This document shows positions 45,427 through 55,007 of a DNA stretch of 64,000 nt, piece after piece. The notes beneath the pieces are model-generated. The model did no database searches, was not told the origin of the DNA, and was given only the letters and a program-made list of their open reading frames with translations. The translations under genes were made by a program, and so were the position numbers. The first letter of the stretch is position 1. The number at the start of each line of letters is the position of its first letter. The DNA is from Campylobacter coli LMG 9860 (GTDB taxonomy: Bacteria > Campylobacterota > Campylobacteria > Campylobacterales > Campylobacteraceae): the NCBI RefSeq assembly GCF_000254135.1, contig NZ_AINS01000006.1, positions 16,247 through 80,246 on the forward strand, read 5' to 3'.

Positions 45427-46289
45427 TCAAAAACACCCTCTAAAAGTGTGTCTAAGAAATTTTGTGCATTAAATTCTATCAAATCTTGCATTTTTTCACC
45501 CACCCCTATATACAAAATAGGAAGTTCTAATTCACGCGCTATACTAAAAAGCGCTCCACCCTTTGCTGTGCCATCAAGTTTAGTAATAATAACTCCATCA
45601 AGCTGAACAAGTTCATTAAAAGCTTTAGCTTGTAAAATGCCGGCATTGCCTTGAGTACCATCAAGTACTAAAATTTTTCTATGCGGGGCATGAGGCATAG
45701 CTTTAGCCGAAATTCTAATGATTTTCTCTAGCTCATTGGCTAAATTTTTTTGATTTTGCAAACGACCCGCTGTATCGATGATAACCTTATCAAAACCCTT
45801 AGCTCTAGCCTTGCTAATAGTATCAAAAGCAACCGCCGAAGGATCATGACCTTGTTGGGTTAAAACTATATCTACCCCTACTTTTTCAGACCAAAGTCTT
45901 AGCTGCTCTATCGCCCCTGCCCTAAAAGTATCACAAGCGCCTAAAATCACTTTTTGACCTTGGCTTTTGTATAAATTAGCAAGCTTAGCTATACTCGTGG
46001 TTTTACCCGCGCCATTTACCCCTAAAATAAGCTCCACAAAAGGCTTTTCATCTAAGAATTCTTTATTTTCGTAAAGAAAATAAGAACCCATCACACGCTT
46101 TAAATCTTCTTTTTTAACCTCATCACTGGGTGGTAAATAATAAATGATTTCTTCTACGATCTCATACGCCACATCTGCTTCAAGTAAAATTTCCTCTAGT
46201 AAATCTTTGGTAATTTTTTTATTTTCACCTTTAACACCCACTATACTTTCAAGGGTTTTTGCAAGTCCTTTTTTAAAAAAATCAAACAT
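45423..46289 (-). CDS. ftsY: Signal recognition particle receptor FtsY
   Basis: The SRP receptor GTPase, 288 residues, which docks ribosomes making membrane proteins. The N domain is followed by the G motifs GVNGAGKTTSIAKLA, DTFRAGAIEQLRLW, IIDTAGRLQ and TKLDGTAKGG. The acidic A domain of E. coli FtsY is missing, as usual in this group. It shares its first base with the last of the thioredoxin-like lipoprotein gene. Equivalent to Cj1206c. Confidence 0.95.
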   Translation of the reverse strand: MFDFFKKGLAKTLESIVGVKGENKKITKDLLEEILLEADVAYEIVEEIIYYLPPSDEVKKEDLKRVMGSYFLYENKEFLDEKPFVELILGVNGAGKTTSIAKLANLYKSQGQKVILGACDTFRAGAIEQLRLWSEKVGVDIVLTQQGHDPSAVAFDTISKARAKGFDKVIIDTAGRLQNQKNLANELEKIIRISAKAMPHAPHRKILVLDGTQGNAGILQAKAFNELVQLDGVIITKLDGTAKGGALFSIARELELPILYIGVGEKMQDLIEFNAQNFLDTLLEGVFD

Positions 46290-46846
46290 TAAAGTATCGC
46301 CTTTTGTATATCAATTTCTAACATTTCTTCTGGAATCAATCCTAAGTATTGATTTATAAGCTGAGAGTTTTTATCATATAAAAACATAGTAGGAATTCCA
46401 TTAACTCCGCCTAAAATTTTAGCTAAAAGATAATTATTTTCACCATTGGCTATTTTATATAAAATCTGATTTTTTTGAGCAAAAGCTCTAAGCTCCTCAT
46501 CACTCTTATCTTCAAGTAAAACACCCACTATATTAAACTGCTCTTCATATTTTTCTTGAAGCTTATTAAGATGCGGAATCTCTGCAATACAAGGGGAACA
46601 CCAAGTAGTAAAAAACACAAACAAAGTTGCTTTATCTCCATCAGCAAAATTTAAATTTTCATTATCTTTTTTTATAAAAATTGAATTTCCGTCTATTAAA
46701 TTGAGATTAAATCTCAAGTTCTCACTTTGACTTAAGCTTGATTGAACGCTTGCATTCATATCACTTTGATCTTTTTCTTTATCATTGCTACAAGCAACAA
46801 AAAAACTCAAGAGTATAGCTAGTGTAAATACTTTTTTAATTTTCAT
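46289..46846 (-). CDS. Thioredoxin-like lipoprotein (TlpA/ResA family)
   Basis: A 185-residue envelope protein. The signal peptide ends in a lipobox (SFFVACS, Cys19), so it is probably attached to the membrane facing the periplasm. The thioredoxin fold has the active site TTWCSPCIAEIPHLNK (CSPC) and the cis-Pro region GVNGIPTMFLYD. Likely role is reduction of disulfides in the periplasm, for instance for cytochrome c maturation, or antioxidant defence. It forms an operon with ftsY and is divergent from the folate gene. Equivalent to Cj1207c. Confidence 0.88.
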   Translation of the reverse strand: MKIKKVFTLAILLSFFVACSNDKEKDQSDMNASVQSSLSQSENLRFNLNLIDGNSIFIKKDNENLNFADGDKATLFVFFTTWCSPCIAEIPHLNKLQEKYEEQFNIVGVLLEDKSDEELRAFAQKNQILYKIANGENNYLLAKILGGVNGIPTMFLYDKNSQLINQYLGLIPEEMLEIDIQKAIL

Positions 46847-46926
46847 TCTATTATTTTCCTTGTATCTTTGTAAAAAATGTTAAAATTATATCATAGTTAA
46901 GATAATAATTTTTAAAAAGGCACACG

Positions 46927-47553
46927 ATGCAAAAAACATCTTTTAGGACTTTGCAAAAAAACCGTCTCGCGCAACACAAAAAACTTAAATTCAAGCAAGA
47001 TTTCATAGTGTTTAAGGAATGTTTTAACTTGATTAAAAAAACAAAAGCGAAAAATATTCTAATTTTCATTCCTTTAGGATATGAGCCAAATTTACTCAAA
47101 TTTAGACATATTTTTAGTAAAAATCATAAACTTTTTGTCCCATTTATGCAAGATAAAAGTTTAAAAATTGTAAAATTAAGATTGCCTTTTATTAAAAAAA
47201 GGTTTGGGGTATTAGAACCCATGGACTCCTTTTTGAAAACTAAAATTGATATAGCTATCATACCCGTGATAGGAGTAGATAGAGAATTAAAAAGAATAGG
47301 ACATGGGCAAGGTTTTTATGATAGATTTTTTGAAAATTTAAACTATAAACCTCTTGTAATTTTTGCTCAAAGTATCAATGCTATAAGTGAAAAAAAATTA
47401 ACCCAAGAGCATGATATTGCGGGTGAATTTTATATCAACCCTTATAAAAAATACTACAAGAAAGACAACAAATATGATAGAATCACTTATCGCACTTATA
47501 ACCGCTATAGTCGGTCTTGGAATAGGATATTTAGTTGCAAAAAAAATCAATGA
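46927..47553 (+). CDS. 5-formyltetrahydrofolate cyclo-ligase family protein
   Basis: A 208-residue protein of the 5-FCL/MTHFS family, which converts 5-formyltetrahydrofolate to 5,10-methenyltetrahydrofolate. The family motif is GHGQGFYDRFFENL near residue 138, and the N-terminal Lys/Arg-rich region FRTLQKNRLAQHKK fits the ATP-binding arm. The last 27 residues, very basic and without family similarity, are encoded in the region that overlaps rny by 80 bases. That long overlap suggests a lost stop codon or a frameshift near the end. Equivalent to Cj1208. Confidence 0.82.
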   Translation: MQKTSFRTLQKNRLAQHKKLKFKQDFIVFKECFNLIKKTKAKNILIFIPLGYEPNLLKFRHIFSKNHKLFVPFMQDKSLKIVKLRLPFIKKRFGVLEPMDSFLKTKIDIAIIPVIGVDRELKRIGHGQGFYDRFFENLNYKPLVIFAQSINAISEKKLTQEHDIAGEFYINPYKKYYKKDNKYDRITYRTYNRYSRSWNRIFSCKKNQ

Positions 47554-49027
47554 TGCTAAATATGAAATTTTTGTTGAGCAAGCAAAAGCGAAAGCAAAAG
47601 CTATAGAATACGAAGCTGAACTGATTTTAAAAGATGCCAAAAATTCAATCCTTAATGCCGAACTTGAAGTGAAAAAAAAATACGAGGATAAAACTCACAA
47701 AATTCAAAAAGAATTCAATCAAAAATTTGATGAATTATCCAAAAAAGAGCAAAAACTTCAACTTCAAGAAGAAAGCTTAAAAGAAAATCAAGAAGAATTA
47801 TTACGCTCTAAAAAACAAATGCTTGATTTACAATCAGATGCTGACAAGCTTAAAAAACAATACCAAACAAAACTCAATGATGTTTTAAATATTTTAGAAC
47901 ATTCAGCAGGGCTCACTCAAGATGAAGCAAAAAATATCATTCTTGAAAAAGTAGAAGAAAACTCACGCAATGAAATTGCTCATATCGTTAGGAGATATGA
48001 AGAAGAGGCTAGAAATGAGGCTAAAAGAAAGGCAAATTACATCATAGCACAAGCAACCTCTCGTTTTGCAGGAGAATTTGCTGCTGAAAGACTTATTAAT
48101 GTTGTCAACATCAAAAACGATGAGTTAAAAGGGCGTATCATAGGCAAAGAAGGACGCAATGTTAAAACCTTAGAAATGGTTTTAGGAGTAGATATCATCA
48201 TCGATGATACACCTGGAGCTATCATAGTAAGTTGCTTTAATCTTTATCGCCGTGCTATTGCAACTAAGGTGATTGAACTTTTAGTAGAAGATGGAAGAAT
48301 TCAGCCTGCTCGCATAGAAGAAATTCACGAAAAAGTATGCAAAGAATTTGATAATGCTATTTTAGAAGAAGGTGAAACTATACTGATGGACTTAGGGCTT
48401 TCTAAGGTCCATCCAGAAATCACCAAACTTATAGGAAAGCTTAAATACCGCGCAAGCTATGGACAAAATGCTTTAGCACATTCTTTAGAAGTAGCTCATT
48501 TGGCAGGAATCATCGCTGCTGAGTGTGGAGGGGATGAAAATTTAGCACGACGCGCAGGAATTTTACACGACATAGGCAAAGCTTTAACGCATGATTTTGA
48601 AGGCTCTCATGTAGACTTAGGAGCAGAACTTTGCAAACGCTATAAAGAACATCCTGTGGTTATTAATGCTATTTATGCTCACCATGGACATGAAGAAGCT
48701 ACAAGCATAGAATCAGCAGCCGTTTGCACAGCCGATACGCTCAGCGCTGCAAGACCGGGTGCTAGACGCGAAGTCTTAGAAGCTTTCTTAAGAAGAGTAA
48801 GCGAGCTTGAAGAGATTGCTAAAAGCAAAGAAGGTATTAAAAATGCTTATGCGATTAATGCGGGAAGAGAAATTCGTGTCATTGCAAATGCAAAACTTGT
48901 AAATGATGATGAAAGCGTGCTTTTAGCCAAAGAAATAGCTGCTGAAATTCAAGAAAAAATGCAATACCCTGGAGAAATCAAGGTAAATGTCATACGCGAA
49001 CTAAGAGCCATAGAATACGCCAAATAA
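47474..49027 (+). CDS. rny: Ribonuclease Y
   Basis: A membrane-anchored endoribonuclease of 517 residues that starts mRNA decay. I start it at ATG 47474, giving MIESLIALITAIVGLGIGYLVAKK as the N-terminal anchor; an upstream in-frame start would put charged residues ahead of the anchor. A long coiled coil (about residues 30-200) follows, then the KH domain (GRIIGKEGRNVKTLE) and the HD domain with HDIGKALTHD. Full family length. Its start lies 80 bases inside the preceding gene. Equivalent to Cj1209. Confidence 0.95.
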   Translation: MIESLIALITAIVGLGIGYLVAKKINDAKYEIFVEQAKAKAKAIEYEAELILKDAKNSILNAELEVKKKYEDKTHKIQKEFNQKFDELSKKEQKLQLQEESLKENQEELLRSKKQMLDLQSDADKLKKQYQTKLNDVLNILEHSAGLTQDEAKNIILEKVEENSRNEIAHIVRRYEEEARNEAKRKANYIIAQATSRFAGEFAAERLINVVNIKNDELKGRIIGKEGRNVKTLEMVLGVDIIIDDTPGAIIVSCFNLYRRAIATKVIELLVEDGRIQPARIEEIHEKVCKEFDNAILEEGETILMDLGLSKVHPEITKLIGKLKYRASYGQNALAHSLEVAHLAGIIAAECGGDENLARRAGILHDIGKALTHDFEGSHVDLGAELCKRYKEHPVVINAIYAHHGHEEATSIESAAVCTADTLSAARPGARREVLEAFLRRVSELEEIAKSKEGIKNAYAINAGREIRVIANAKLVNDDESVLLAKEIAAEIQEKMQYPGEIKVNVIRELRAIEYAK

Positions 49028-49037
49028 GAGAGCTAAT

Positions 49038-49595
49038 ATGCAAGATATGATAGATACCTTACTAAAATACGGCTATATAGTTTTATTTTTCTATTCTTTA
49101 GGTGGTGGAATGGTAGGAATTTTAGCCGCTGGAGTTTTAAGCTCTCAAGGAAAAATGGATTTGGCTTTATGTATAAGCATAGCTTTTGTGGCTAATACTT
49201 TGGGTTCTACCTTGCTTTTTATACTTGGAAAATACTATAAAAAAGATATTATGCCTTATTTTAAAAATCATCGCCGAAAACTTGCCCTTGCTATGATGAA
49301 AACCAAACAACATGGAGTCGTTTTGCTTATAACTCAAAAATTTGTCTATGGCTTAAAAACTTTTATCCCCATAGCTGCAGGCATAGCAAAATATAAATTT
49401 ATTAATTTTTTCATCATCAATACTTTTGCTAGTTTACTTTGGGCAGTGCTTTTAGGATATAGCGCTTATGCATTTGGTTTTGCCATAGAAGCAATTTTTA
49501 ATAAGTTAAGCTCTTATCCTTATATTGCACCTTTATTTTTAATCGTATTGGTTGGAATTATTTGGTTTTATTTGGCTAAATTTTCTAAAAAATAA
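49038..49595 (+). CDS. DedA family inner-membrane protein, second paralogue
   Basis: A 185-residue protein with the DedA/VTT fold but more divergent than the one at 6297-6902. Marks are LGGGMVGILAAGVLSSQG, ANTLGSTLLFILGKYY, and FVYGLKTFIPIAAGIAKYKFINF, in which the usual RFIPGxR motif is changed to KTFIP. Four or five membrane segments. It lies ten bases after rny and shares a base with comEC, so is part of the rny operon. Equivalent to Cj1210. Confidence 0.82.
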   Translation: MQDMIDTLLKYGYIVLFFYSLGGGMVGILAAGVLSSQGKMDLALCISIAFVANTLGSTLLFILGKYYKKDIMPYFKNHRRKLALAMMKTKQHGVVLLITQKFVYGLKTFIPIAAGIAKYKFINFFIINTFASLLWAVLLGYSAYAFGFAIEAIFNKLSSYPYIAPLFLIVLVGIIWFYLAKFSKK

Positions 49596-50854
49596 TGTCT
49601 TTTTGGAATTCTTTATATCTAAACCTTAAAGAATTCCGTTATTTATTTTTATTTGGCTTTATTGTTTTTGTTTTTAATATATTTTTAGAATATAATCATT
49701 TTTTAAACCTTAAAGAAAAGAAACATTATCTAGTAGAAAATGCCTTGCTTTTACAGTATTATCCAAAACATAATAAAAACAATAAAAAATACTGGGTTTT
49801 AAAACTTAAAACAAAGGATTTTATCCTTTATACTACAAGCTTTAAGGATTTAAATTTAAGCAAAAATCAGCTTTTGAATTTAAAAATAATCACAAATAAT
49901 ATTTCCTTTAAGGATTATCTTGGAAAAAGCTTTTATGCTCCTAGCTATGGTTTTGAAGTATTAGGATATCTTAAAAACAATACTCTCATTTCTTATTTTT
50001 TAAACCAACATACAAATGAAAAAATACAAGAATTTTACGGAGCTTTATTTTTTGCCCTGCCCATCTCCTCAGAACTTAGAAACGATGTTAATCATTATGG
50101 TGTTGCTCATTTAATAGCAATCAGTGGTTATCATATAGGTTTACTTTTTACTTTGGTATTTTTTATACTCGCACCCTTGTATAGTTTTTTTCAAAAAAGA
50201 TATTTTCCCTATAGAAGCTTACGCTTTGATTTAAGCATTTTTATTTTTATCTTGCTTTTTGCTTATGCTTATCTTATAGGCTTTGTGCCTTCTTATGTTC
50301 GTTCTTTAATCATGGCTCTTTGGGGTTTTTATCTGCTTTGTAAAAATATCAAAATTCTAAGCTTTTTTACCCTTTTTATAAGTATATATCTTTGTATAGT
50401 CCTTTATCCTAGGCTTTTATTGAGTATAGGATTTTTCTTTTCTTGCCTAGGAGTTTTTTATATTTTTTTATATTTGCACCATTTTTCAAAATTATTTAAC
50501 AATTTCTTAAATATCATCTTAGTGAATATATGGACATTTTTTTGTATGATTACTCCTGTGCTTTATTTCTTTCCTCTTATCAGCTATCAGCAATTCCTAG
50601 CCATTATTTTGAGTGGAATTTTTATAGTCTTTTATCCTTTGGTTTTATGTTTGCATTTTATAGCACATGGAAATCTTTTAGATCCTGTATTGATTGACTT
50701 TTTTAATCTTAAATTTTATGCTTTAAATATTAAAATACCAACTTGGGCTTTAATATCCTATCTCATACTTTCTTTCATAGCTATGCGTTATAAAATTTTA
50801 GCTCTTTTTTGTATTTTTGCGAATTTTATCCCCTTTATCATGATTATGATTTAA
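49595..50854 (+). CDS. comEC: ComEC/Rec2 family competence protein
   Basis: A polytopic membrane protein of 419 residues forming the DNA-uptake channel for natural transformation. The competence-domain signature is HYGVAHLIAISGYHIGLLFTL (read in two parts). It has a short N-terminal OB-like region and about nine helices, but lacks the C-terminal metallo-beta-lactamase domain found in Bacillus ComEC, as is common in Campylobacterota. Its last 57 bases overlap the convergent YihY gene. Equivalent to Cj1211. Confidence 0.85.
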   Translation: MSFWNSLYLNLKEFRYLFLFGFIVFVFNIFLEYNHFLNLKEKKHYLVENALLLQYYPKHNKNNKKYWVLKLKTKDFILYTTSFKDLNLSKNQLLNLKIITNNISFKDYLGKSFYAPSYGFEVLGYLKNNTLISYFLNQHTNEKIQEFYGALFFALPISSELRNDVNHYGVAHLIAISGYHIGLLFTLVFFILAPLYSFFQKRYFPYRSLRFDLSIFIFILLFAYAYLIGFVPSYVRSLIMALWGFYLLCKNIKILSFFTLFISIYLCIVLYPRLLLSIGFFFSCLGVFYIFLYLHHFSKLFNNFLNIILVNIWTFFCMITPVLYFFPLISYQQFLAIILSGIFIVFYPLVLCLHFIAHGNLLDPVLIDFFNLKFYALNIKIPTWALISYLILSFIAMRYKILALFCIFANFIPFIMIMI

Positions 50855-51604
50855 AAAATAATAAATTTTAATCCCAAAAAGATAAACAATCCAAGAAATA
50901 TAAATCCAAATAAAAAAGAATAAAATAGTAGAAAAAGATCCATAAACGCTAGCGTATGTTTTATTATATACCACGTAATATACAAACAAATTCTTTCCTA
51001 TATACCAAATAGCTCCCGCCGCAAAAGAAACGAATATCAAGCTTTTAAGAGTTCCTTTTTGAATAGAACTTGAATAAGATATAAAAAACAAACCCCAAAT
51101 GATCACAAAAGGCAAAATTTCAAAAAAATTAAAACCTATTTTATAATCATCCAAAGCTTGCTGAATCAAACCCGATATATAAAAACTAAGTCCTAAGCCT
51201 AGTGGGACAAGGGTTAAAAGCGTCCAGTAAGAACTAATACTTTGCCAAAGTCCTTTTGGCTCACTTTTTGTAATGCGATTGATTACAAAATCATAGCCTG
51301 AAAAAAAAGCCAAAGAAGTAAAGGTCATCGCTATAAGACCCACTATACCCAAATTTACACTATTATTTAAAAATGTGTCAAGATAAGCAGCAACTATATC
51401 TTGCTGTGCAGGTATTAAAAAAGCAAAAATGATTTGCTTGGCTTTTTCATAATAAGCCTTAAAACTTGAAATTTGCGTAAAAACAGAAAAACACACAAAC
51501 AAAATCGGTATCAAAGATAAAATAGTATAAAAACTAAGCGCTGCGGCATAATTTAAAATTTCTTTATCTCGCAAATTGGATAAAATAGCAAAAATTCTCT
51601 TCAA
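50798..51604 (-). CDS. YihY/virulence factor BrkB family membrane protein
   Basis: A 268-residue inner-membrane protein with six helices. Family motifs are AAALSFYTILSLIPILFV at the N terminus and YGSFSTILFFFIWIYISWIVYLFG near the C terminus. It was once called RNase BN (rbn), a name now known to belong to another protein, so I give no symbol. Function unknown, perhaps lipid or ion transport. The C-terminal tail (NHDKGDKIRKNTKKS) is encoded within the overlap with comEC. Equivalent to Cj1212c. Confidence 0.85.
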   Translation of the reverse strand: MKRIFAILSNLRDKEILNYAAALSFYTILSLIPILFVCFSVFTQISSFKAYYEKAKQIIFAFLIPAQQDIVAAYLDTFLNNSVNLGIVGLIAMTFTSLAFFSGYDFVINRITKSEPKGLWQSISSYWTLLTLVPLGLGLSFYISGLIQQALDDYKIGFNFFEILPFVIIWGLFFISYSSSIQKGTLKSLIFVSFAAGAIWYIGKNLFVYYVVYNKTYASVYGSFSTILFFFIWIYISWIVYLFGIKIYYFLNHNHDKGDKIRKNTKKS

Positions 51605-51615
51605 TCTTTTCCTTT

Positions 51616-52998
51616 TTAAAGCCCCATTTTAAAAGGATTGAGAATATTATTTGGGTCAAAAGCTTTTTTAATATTTCTCATTAAATTCATTTCGGCATCA
51701 GAAAAAGCTAATTTCATAAAAGGAGCCTTAGAAAGTCCTATTCCATGCTCTCCACTTAAAGTTCCTCCAAGCTCCACAGTAAGCCTAAATACCTCTTCTA
51801 CTGCTTCATAGCCTTTTTTTACTTGTTCTTCATCATTTTTATCAGGAACCATAACATTAGTATGCACATTTCCATCACCAGTATGACCAAAACAAGGAAT
51901 TTTAAAACCATATTTTTTAGAAATTTCATCTATACCTTCAAGTAAAGCAGGAAGTTTTGACCTTGGGACAGTAATATCTTCATTTAATTTTAAAGTCCCA
52001 TACATAGCTATACTTTGAGAACAATTTCTTCTAGCAAACCAAATATCTGCTGCTTCTTGCTCATCTTTGGCTATTTTAAACTGACTTGCTCCTGTGTCTA
52101 AAAAATGCTCTCCTAAAATTTTCAAATCTTCATCAATAGCTTCTTTTACATTGCCATCTACATCAGCAATCAAAATAGCTCCCGCATCCACAGGCAAACC
52201 TTTGTTAAATTTACTTTCTACTGCTCTAATGCTAAGATTATCTAAAAATTCCATAGATACAGGATTAACCCCACTTGCAAGACTCTTATAAACTGCATTC
52301 ATAGCGCTTTTTACACTTGGAAAAATTCCAAAAGCTGTTTTCTTGAATTTAGGCAAGGCAATAAGCTTTAAGGTAAGCTCACTTAAAACCGCTAAAGAAC
52401 CCTCACTCGCGATTAAAATACCTGCGAGATTATATCCTGCAACATCTTTGATGGTGCGTTTACCCGCACGAATGATTTCCCCATTAGGCAACACAGCCCT
52501 TAAAGCCATAACATAATCTTTAGTAATGCCATACTTTGCAGCTCTCATACCTCCAGCATTTTCACTTACATTGCCTCCTAAGCTAGAATACTCCATGCTA
52601 GCAGGATCGGGCGGATAAAAAAGTCCATGCTTAGCCACTTCTCTTTGTAAATGTATATTAATCACACCTGGTTGCACTACTGCGACTAAATTTTCAAGAT
52701 CGATTTCTAGAATTTTATTCATATGTTTTTCAAAGCTTAAAATCAAACCTCCATTAACAGCCAAAGCTCCTCCTGTAAAACCCGAACCCGCCCCACGAGG
52801 AACGATAATGATATTATTTTCATTACAAAATTTTAATATTTTAGAAATATCCTCCTCGTTTCTTGGAAACATCACCCCATCGGGCAAATAATGCTTTTTT
52901 GTAGCATCATAACTATAAGCACGCTTATGAATATCATCAAAATAAGCATTTTCACTACCTAGAAGTTTTATAAAATATTGTTCAAATTCTTTTTTCAT
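51616..52998 (-). CDS. FAD-linked oxidase, GlcD family (glycolate/D-lactate dehydrogenase type)
   Basis: A flavoprotein of 460 residues. The FAD_binding_4 domain has VVPRGAGSGFTGGAL near residue 60 and GGNVSENAGGMRAAKYG near residue 140. The C-terminal FAD-oxidase domain has the motif CFGHTGDGNVHTN and GTLSGEHGIGLSK, typical of GlcD and D-lactate dehydrogenases. No glcE or glcF iron-sulfur subunit lies beside it. Annotated glcD in C. jejuni (Cj1213c). It overlaps the exported protein gene upstream by four bases. Confidence 0.88.
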   Translation of the reverse strand: MKKEFEQYFIKLLGSENAYFDDIHKRAYSYDATKKHYLPDGVMFPRNEEDISKILKFCNENNIIIVPRGAGSGFTGGALAVNGGLILSFEKHMNKILEIDLENLVAVVQPGVINIHLQREVAKHGLFYPPDPASMEYSSLGGNVSENAGGMRAAKYGITKDYVMALRAVLPNGEIIRAGKRTIKDVAGYNLAGILIASEGSLAVLSELTLKLIALPKFKKTAFGIFPSVKSAMNAVYKSLASGVNPVSMEFLDNLSIRAVESKFNKGLPVDAGAILIADVDGNVKEAIDEDLKILGEHFLDTGASQFKIAKDEQEAADIWFARRNCSQSIAMYGTLKLNEDITVPRSKLPALLEGIDEISKKYGFKIPCFGHTGDGNVHTNVMVPDKNDEEQVKKGYEAVEEVFRLTVELGGTLSGEHGIGLSKAPFMKLAFSDAEMNLMRNIKKAFDPNNILNPFKMGL

Positions 52999-53723
52999 TG
53001 GCTTACCTTAGGAATATTAATTAAAGCATCATAATATCTATAATAATTACCCACTTCTTGGGAATTAAAATCAAAAAAATTACTTTTATAACCACCTATA
53101 CGAGAATAAAAAGGAACTTGTATACTGCTTGGTTTAGATATGGTTAATTCATAAAGCTCACTAAAATCTTGACAATCAACTATCTTTGCCTTATCCTCTA
53201 AAGCAAAAATCAAAATTCCCACAGCATTATCGGCACAAAATTTTCTAAAATCACTACGCTTTGGAGCAAGAGATGAAGAGCGGATGAGTTGTGCTCCTAG
53301 CATATCAATATGAGTAAAATAAATTTCTGGAAAGCTAAATACAAGCTCATTATAAGTTTGTTCATCTGGAGCAATCACTAAACCTCTATCATAAAGAAAA
53401 TTTAAAACCACCTCATCACCCTTTTGTGGTACAACATTTGGCAAAGGCAAGGCATCTTGCTCAAGATCAGCAAAAACACTGAATTTTAATTTTGCCAAAC
53501 CCTTTTCTTTAGCTATAACACTAGCTCTTGCTATAATGCTTTTTGAAGTTTGAAAACGCTGTATAACAACACCGCTTGAATTTAATTTTATATCAGGACT
53601 ATCTTCAACATAACCATAAATATCTTCAACCTTTAAAAGTTCCATTTTTACAGGCTTTAAATTTAAATCTATTGCAAAAAGACTCATACTTAAGCTTAAA
53701 ATAAATGCTAGAAATTTAAGCAA
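52995..53723 (-). CDS. Exported protein with PgbA-N-like domain
   Basis: A 242-residue exported protein with signal peptide (MLKFLAFILSLSMSLFA). The following region, with SSGVVIQRFQTSKSIIARASV, KFSVFADLEQDALPLPNVVPQKGDEV (read in parts) and LNFLYDRGLVIAPDEQTYNEL, resembles the N-terminal domain of H. pylori plasminogen-binding proteins PgbA/PgbB. The Lys-rich C-terminal part that binds plasminogen in H. pylori is not present, so that activity should not be assumed. Co-transcribed with the FAD oxidase gene. Equivalent to Cj1214c. Confidence 0.65.
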   Translation of the reverse strand: MLKFLAFILSLSMSLFAIDLNLKPVKMELLKVEDIYGYVEDSPDIKLNSSGVVIQRFQTSKSIIARASVIAKEKGLAKLKFSVFADLEQDALPLPNVVPQKGDEVVLNFLYDRGLVIAPDEQTYNELVFSFPEIYFTHIDMLGAQLIRSSSLAPKRSDFRKFCADNAVGILIFALEDKAKIVDCQDFSELYELTISKPSSIQVPFYSRIGGYKSNFFDFNSQEVGNYYRYYDALINIPKVSQ

Positions 53724-53754
53724 ACTAACTCCTTAAAAAATCAATTTAATGTAT

Positions 53755-53760
53755 TATAAT
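53755..53760 (+). promoter_or_regulatory. Possible -10 box of the M23 peptidase gene
   Basis: TATAAT in TGTATTATAATCC lies 87 bases before the ATG at 53847, between divergent genes. A second AT-rich candidate (TTATAAAG near 53789) lies closer to the start. Confidence 0.35.
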
Positions 53761-53846
53761 CCTTTTTTGTTAAGCAATTGTAAGAATTATAAAGTAAAAT
53801 ATAGCTTTTAAAAATTTAAAAATCCTCGAAAAAATAAGGTCTTTAT

Positions 53847-55007
53847 ATGAAAAAACTCTTACTCCTATTTGCATTTGTTATTCAAAGTTTTGCCGCACTT
53901 AGTGTTGAAGAACTTACTTGGGATAATGGCGATACTTTGCTTAAATTCTTGCAAAGAAATTCTATCCCTATATCGCTTTATTATGGGCTTGATAGAGAAG
54001 ATCAAGAACTTGCCTCTGATATAGCTTATAAAGTAAAATATCAAGTTTTAAAAGATGAAAATAATAATATAGAACAAGTTTTAATCCCTATCAGTGATGA
54101 TTTACAAATTCATATTTATAAAGATAAAAACAATCAATACACCCTTGCCTTTTCTCCTATTTCTTATCAAAAAGAAGATAGAATTTTACATTTAACAATC
54201 AAAAGTTCAGCCTATCAAGATGTTTATGAAGAAAGTGGTAGCAGTACTCTAGCTCGTGCTATGGTGCGCTCCTTTCGAGGAAGTGTTAACTTTCGCAATA
54301 TCCAAAAAGGCGATAAGGTTACTCTTTATTATGAGCAAAAAAGACGCATGGGAAAACTTTGGGGGGATATTGCTATAAAAATGGCTGTAGTAGAAATTAA
54401 CAAAAATGCACAAGAAGTATTCGCTTTTAATGATATTTTTTACAATCGCGATGGAAAAGAAGTGGAAGCTTTTTTATTAACCAAACCTGTAAATTATACA
54501 AGAATATCATCAACTTTTAGTACTGCAAGATATCATCCTATACTTAAACGCTATCGTGCACACCTTGGTATAGACTATGCAGCGCCTACTGGAACACCTG
54601 TAAAAAGTGCAGGCAAAGGGACAATCACTTTTGTAGGCACTAAAGGAGGATATGGAAATGTCATACAAGTAAAGCATGATTCAGGCTATATGACTTTATA
54701 TGCTCATTTAAGTCGTTTTGCAAAAATTAAGAAGGGCCAAAAAGTAAATCAAGGTCAACTCATTGGTTATGTAGGTTCAACAGGCATGAGTACAGGCCCA
54801 CATTTACATTTTGGTGTTTATCTAAACAATAAAGCCATCAATCCTGCTTCAGTAGTTAAAATCGCTAAATCAGAGCTAAGCGGAAAAGCCAAAGAAGAAT
54901 TTAAAAGCACTATAGTAAAATATGAAGGAATTATAAACGAAGCCTTAGCTGCTAATAAGCCAAATCCTCCTAAAGAAGAAGATTTTGAAAATTATATAGA
55001 ATTTTAA
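53847..55007 (+). CDS. M23 family peptidoglycan endopeptidase
   Basis: A secreted LytM-type zinc peptidase of 386 residues. Signal peptide MKKLLLLFAFVIQSFA. An N-terminal region of about 200 residues resembles the Csd3-type autoinhibitory and OapA-like domains. The catalytic domain has YRAHLGIDYAAPTGTP with the first His and Asp, GNVIQVKHDSGYMTLYAHLS (in parts) and GPHLHFGVYL. It should trim peptide cross-links in the cell wall and may affect helical shape. It has a monocistronic position. Equivalent to Cj1215. Confidence 0.9.
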   Translation: MKKLLLLFAFVIQSFAALSVEELTWDNGDTLLKFLQRNSIPISLYYGLDREDQELASDIAYKVKYQVLKDENNNIEQVLIPISDDLQIHIYKDKNNQYTLAFSPISYQKEDRILHLTIKSSAYQDVYEESGSSTLARAMVRSFRGSVNFRNIQKGDKVTLYYEQKRRMGKLWGDIAIKMAVVEINKNAQEVFAFNDIFYNRDGKEVEAFLLTKPVNYTRISSTFSTARYHPILKRYRAHLGIDYAAPTGTPVKSAGKGTITFVGTKGGYGNVIQVKHDSGYMTLYAHLSRFAKIKKGQKVNQGQLIGYVGSTGMSTGPHLHFGVYLNNKAINPASVVKIAKSELSGKAKEEFKSTIVKYEGIINEALAANKPNPPKEEDFENYIEF

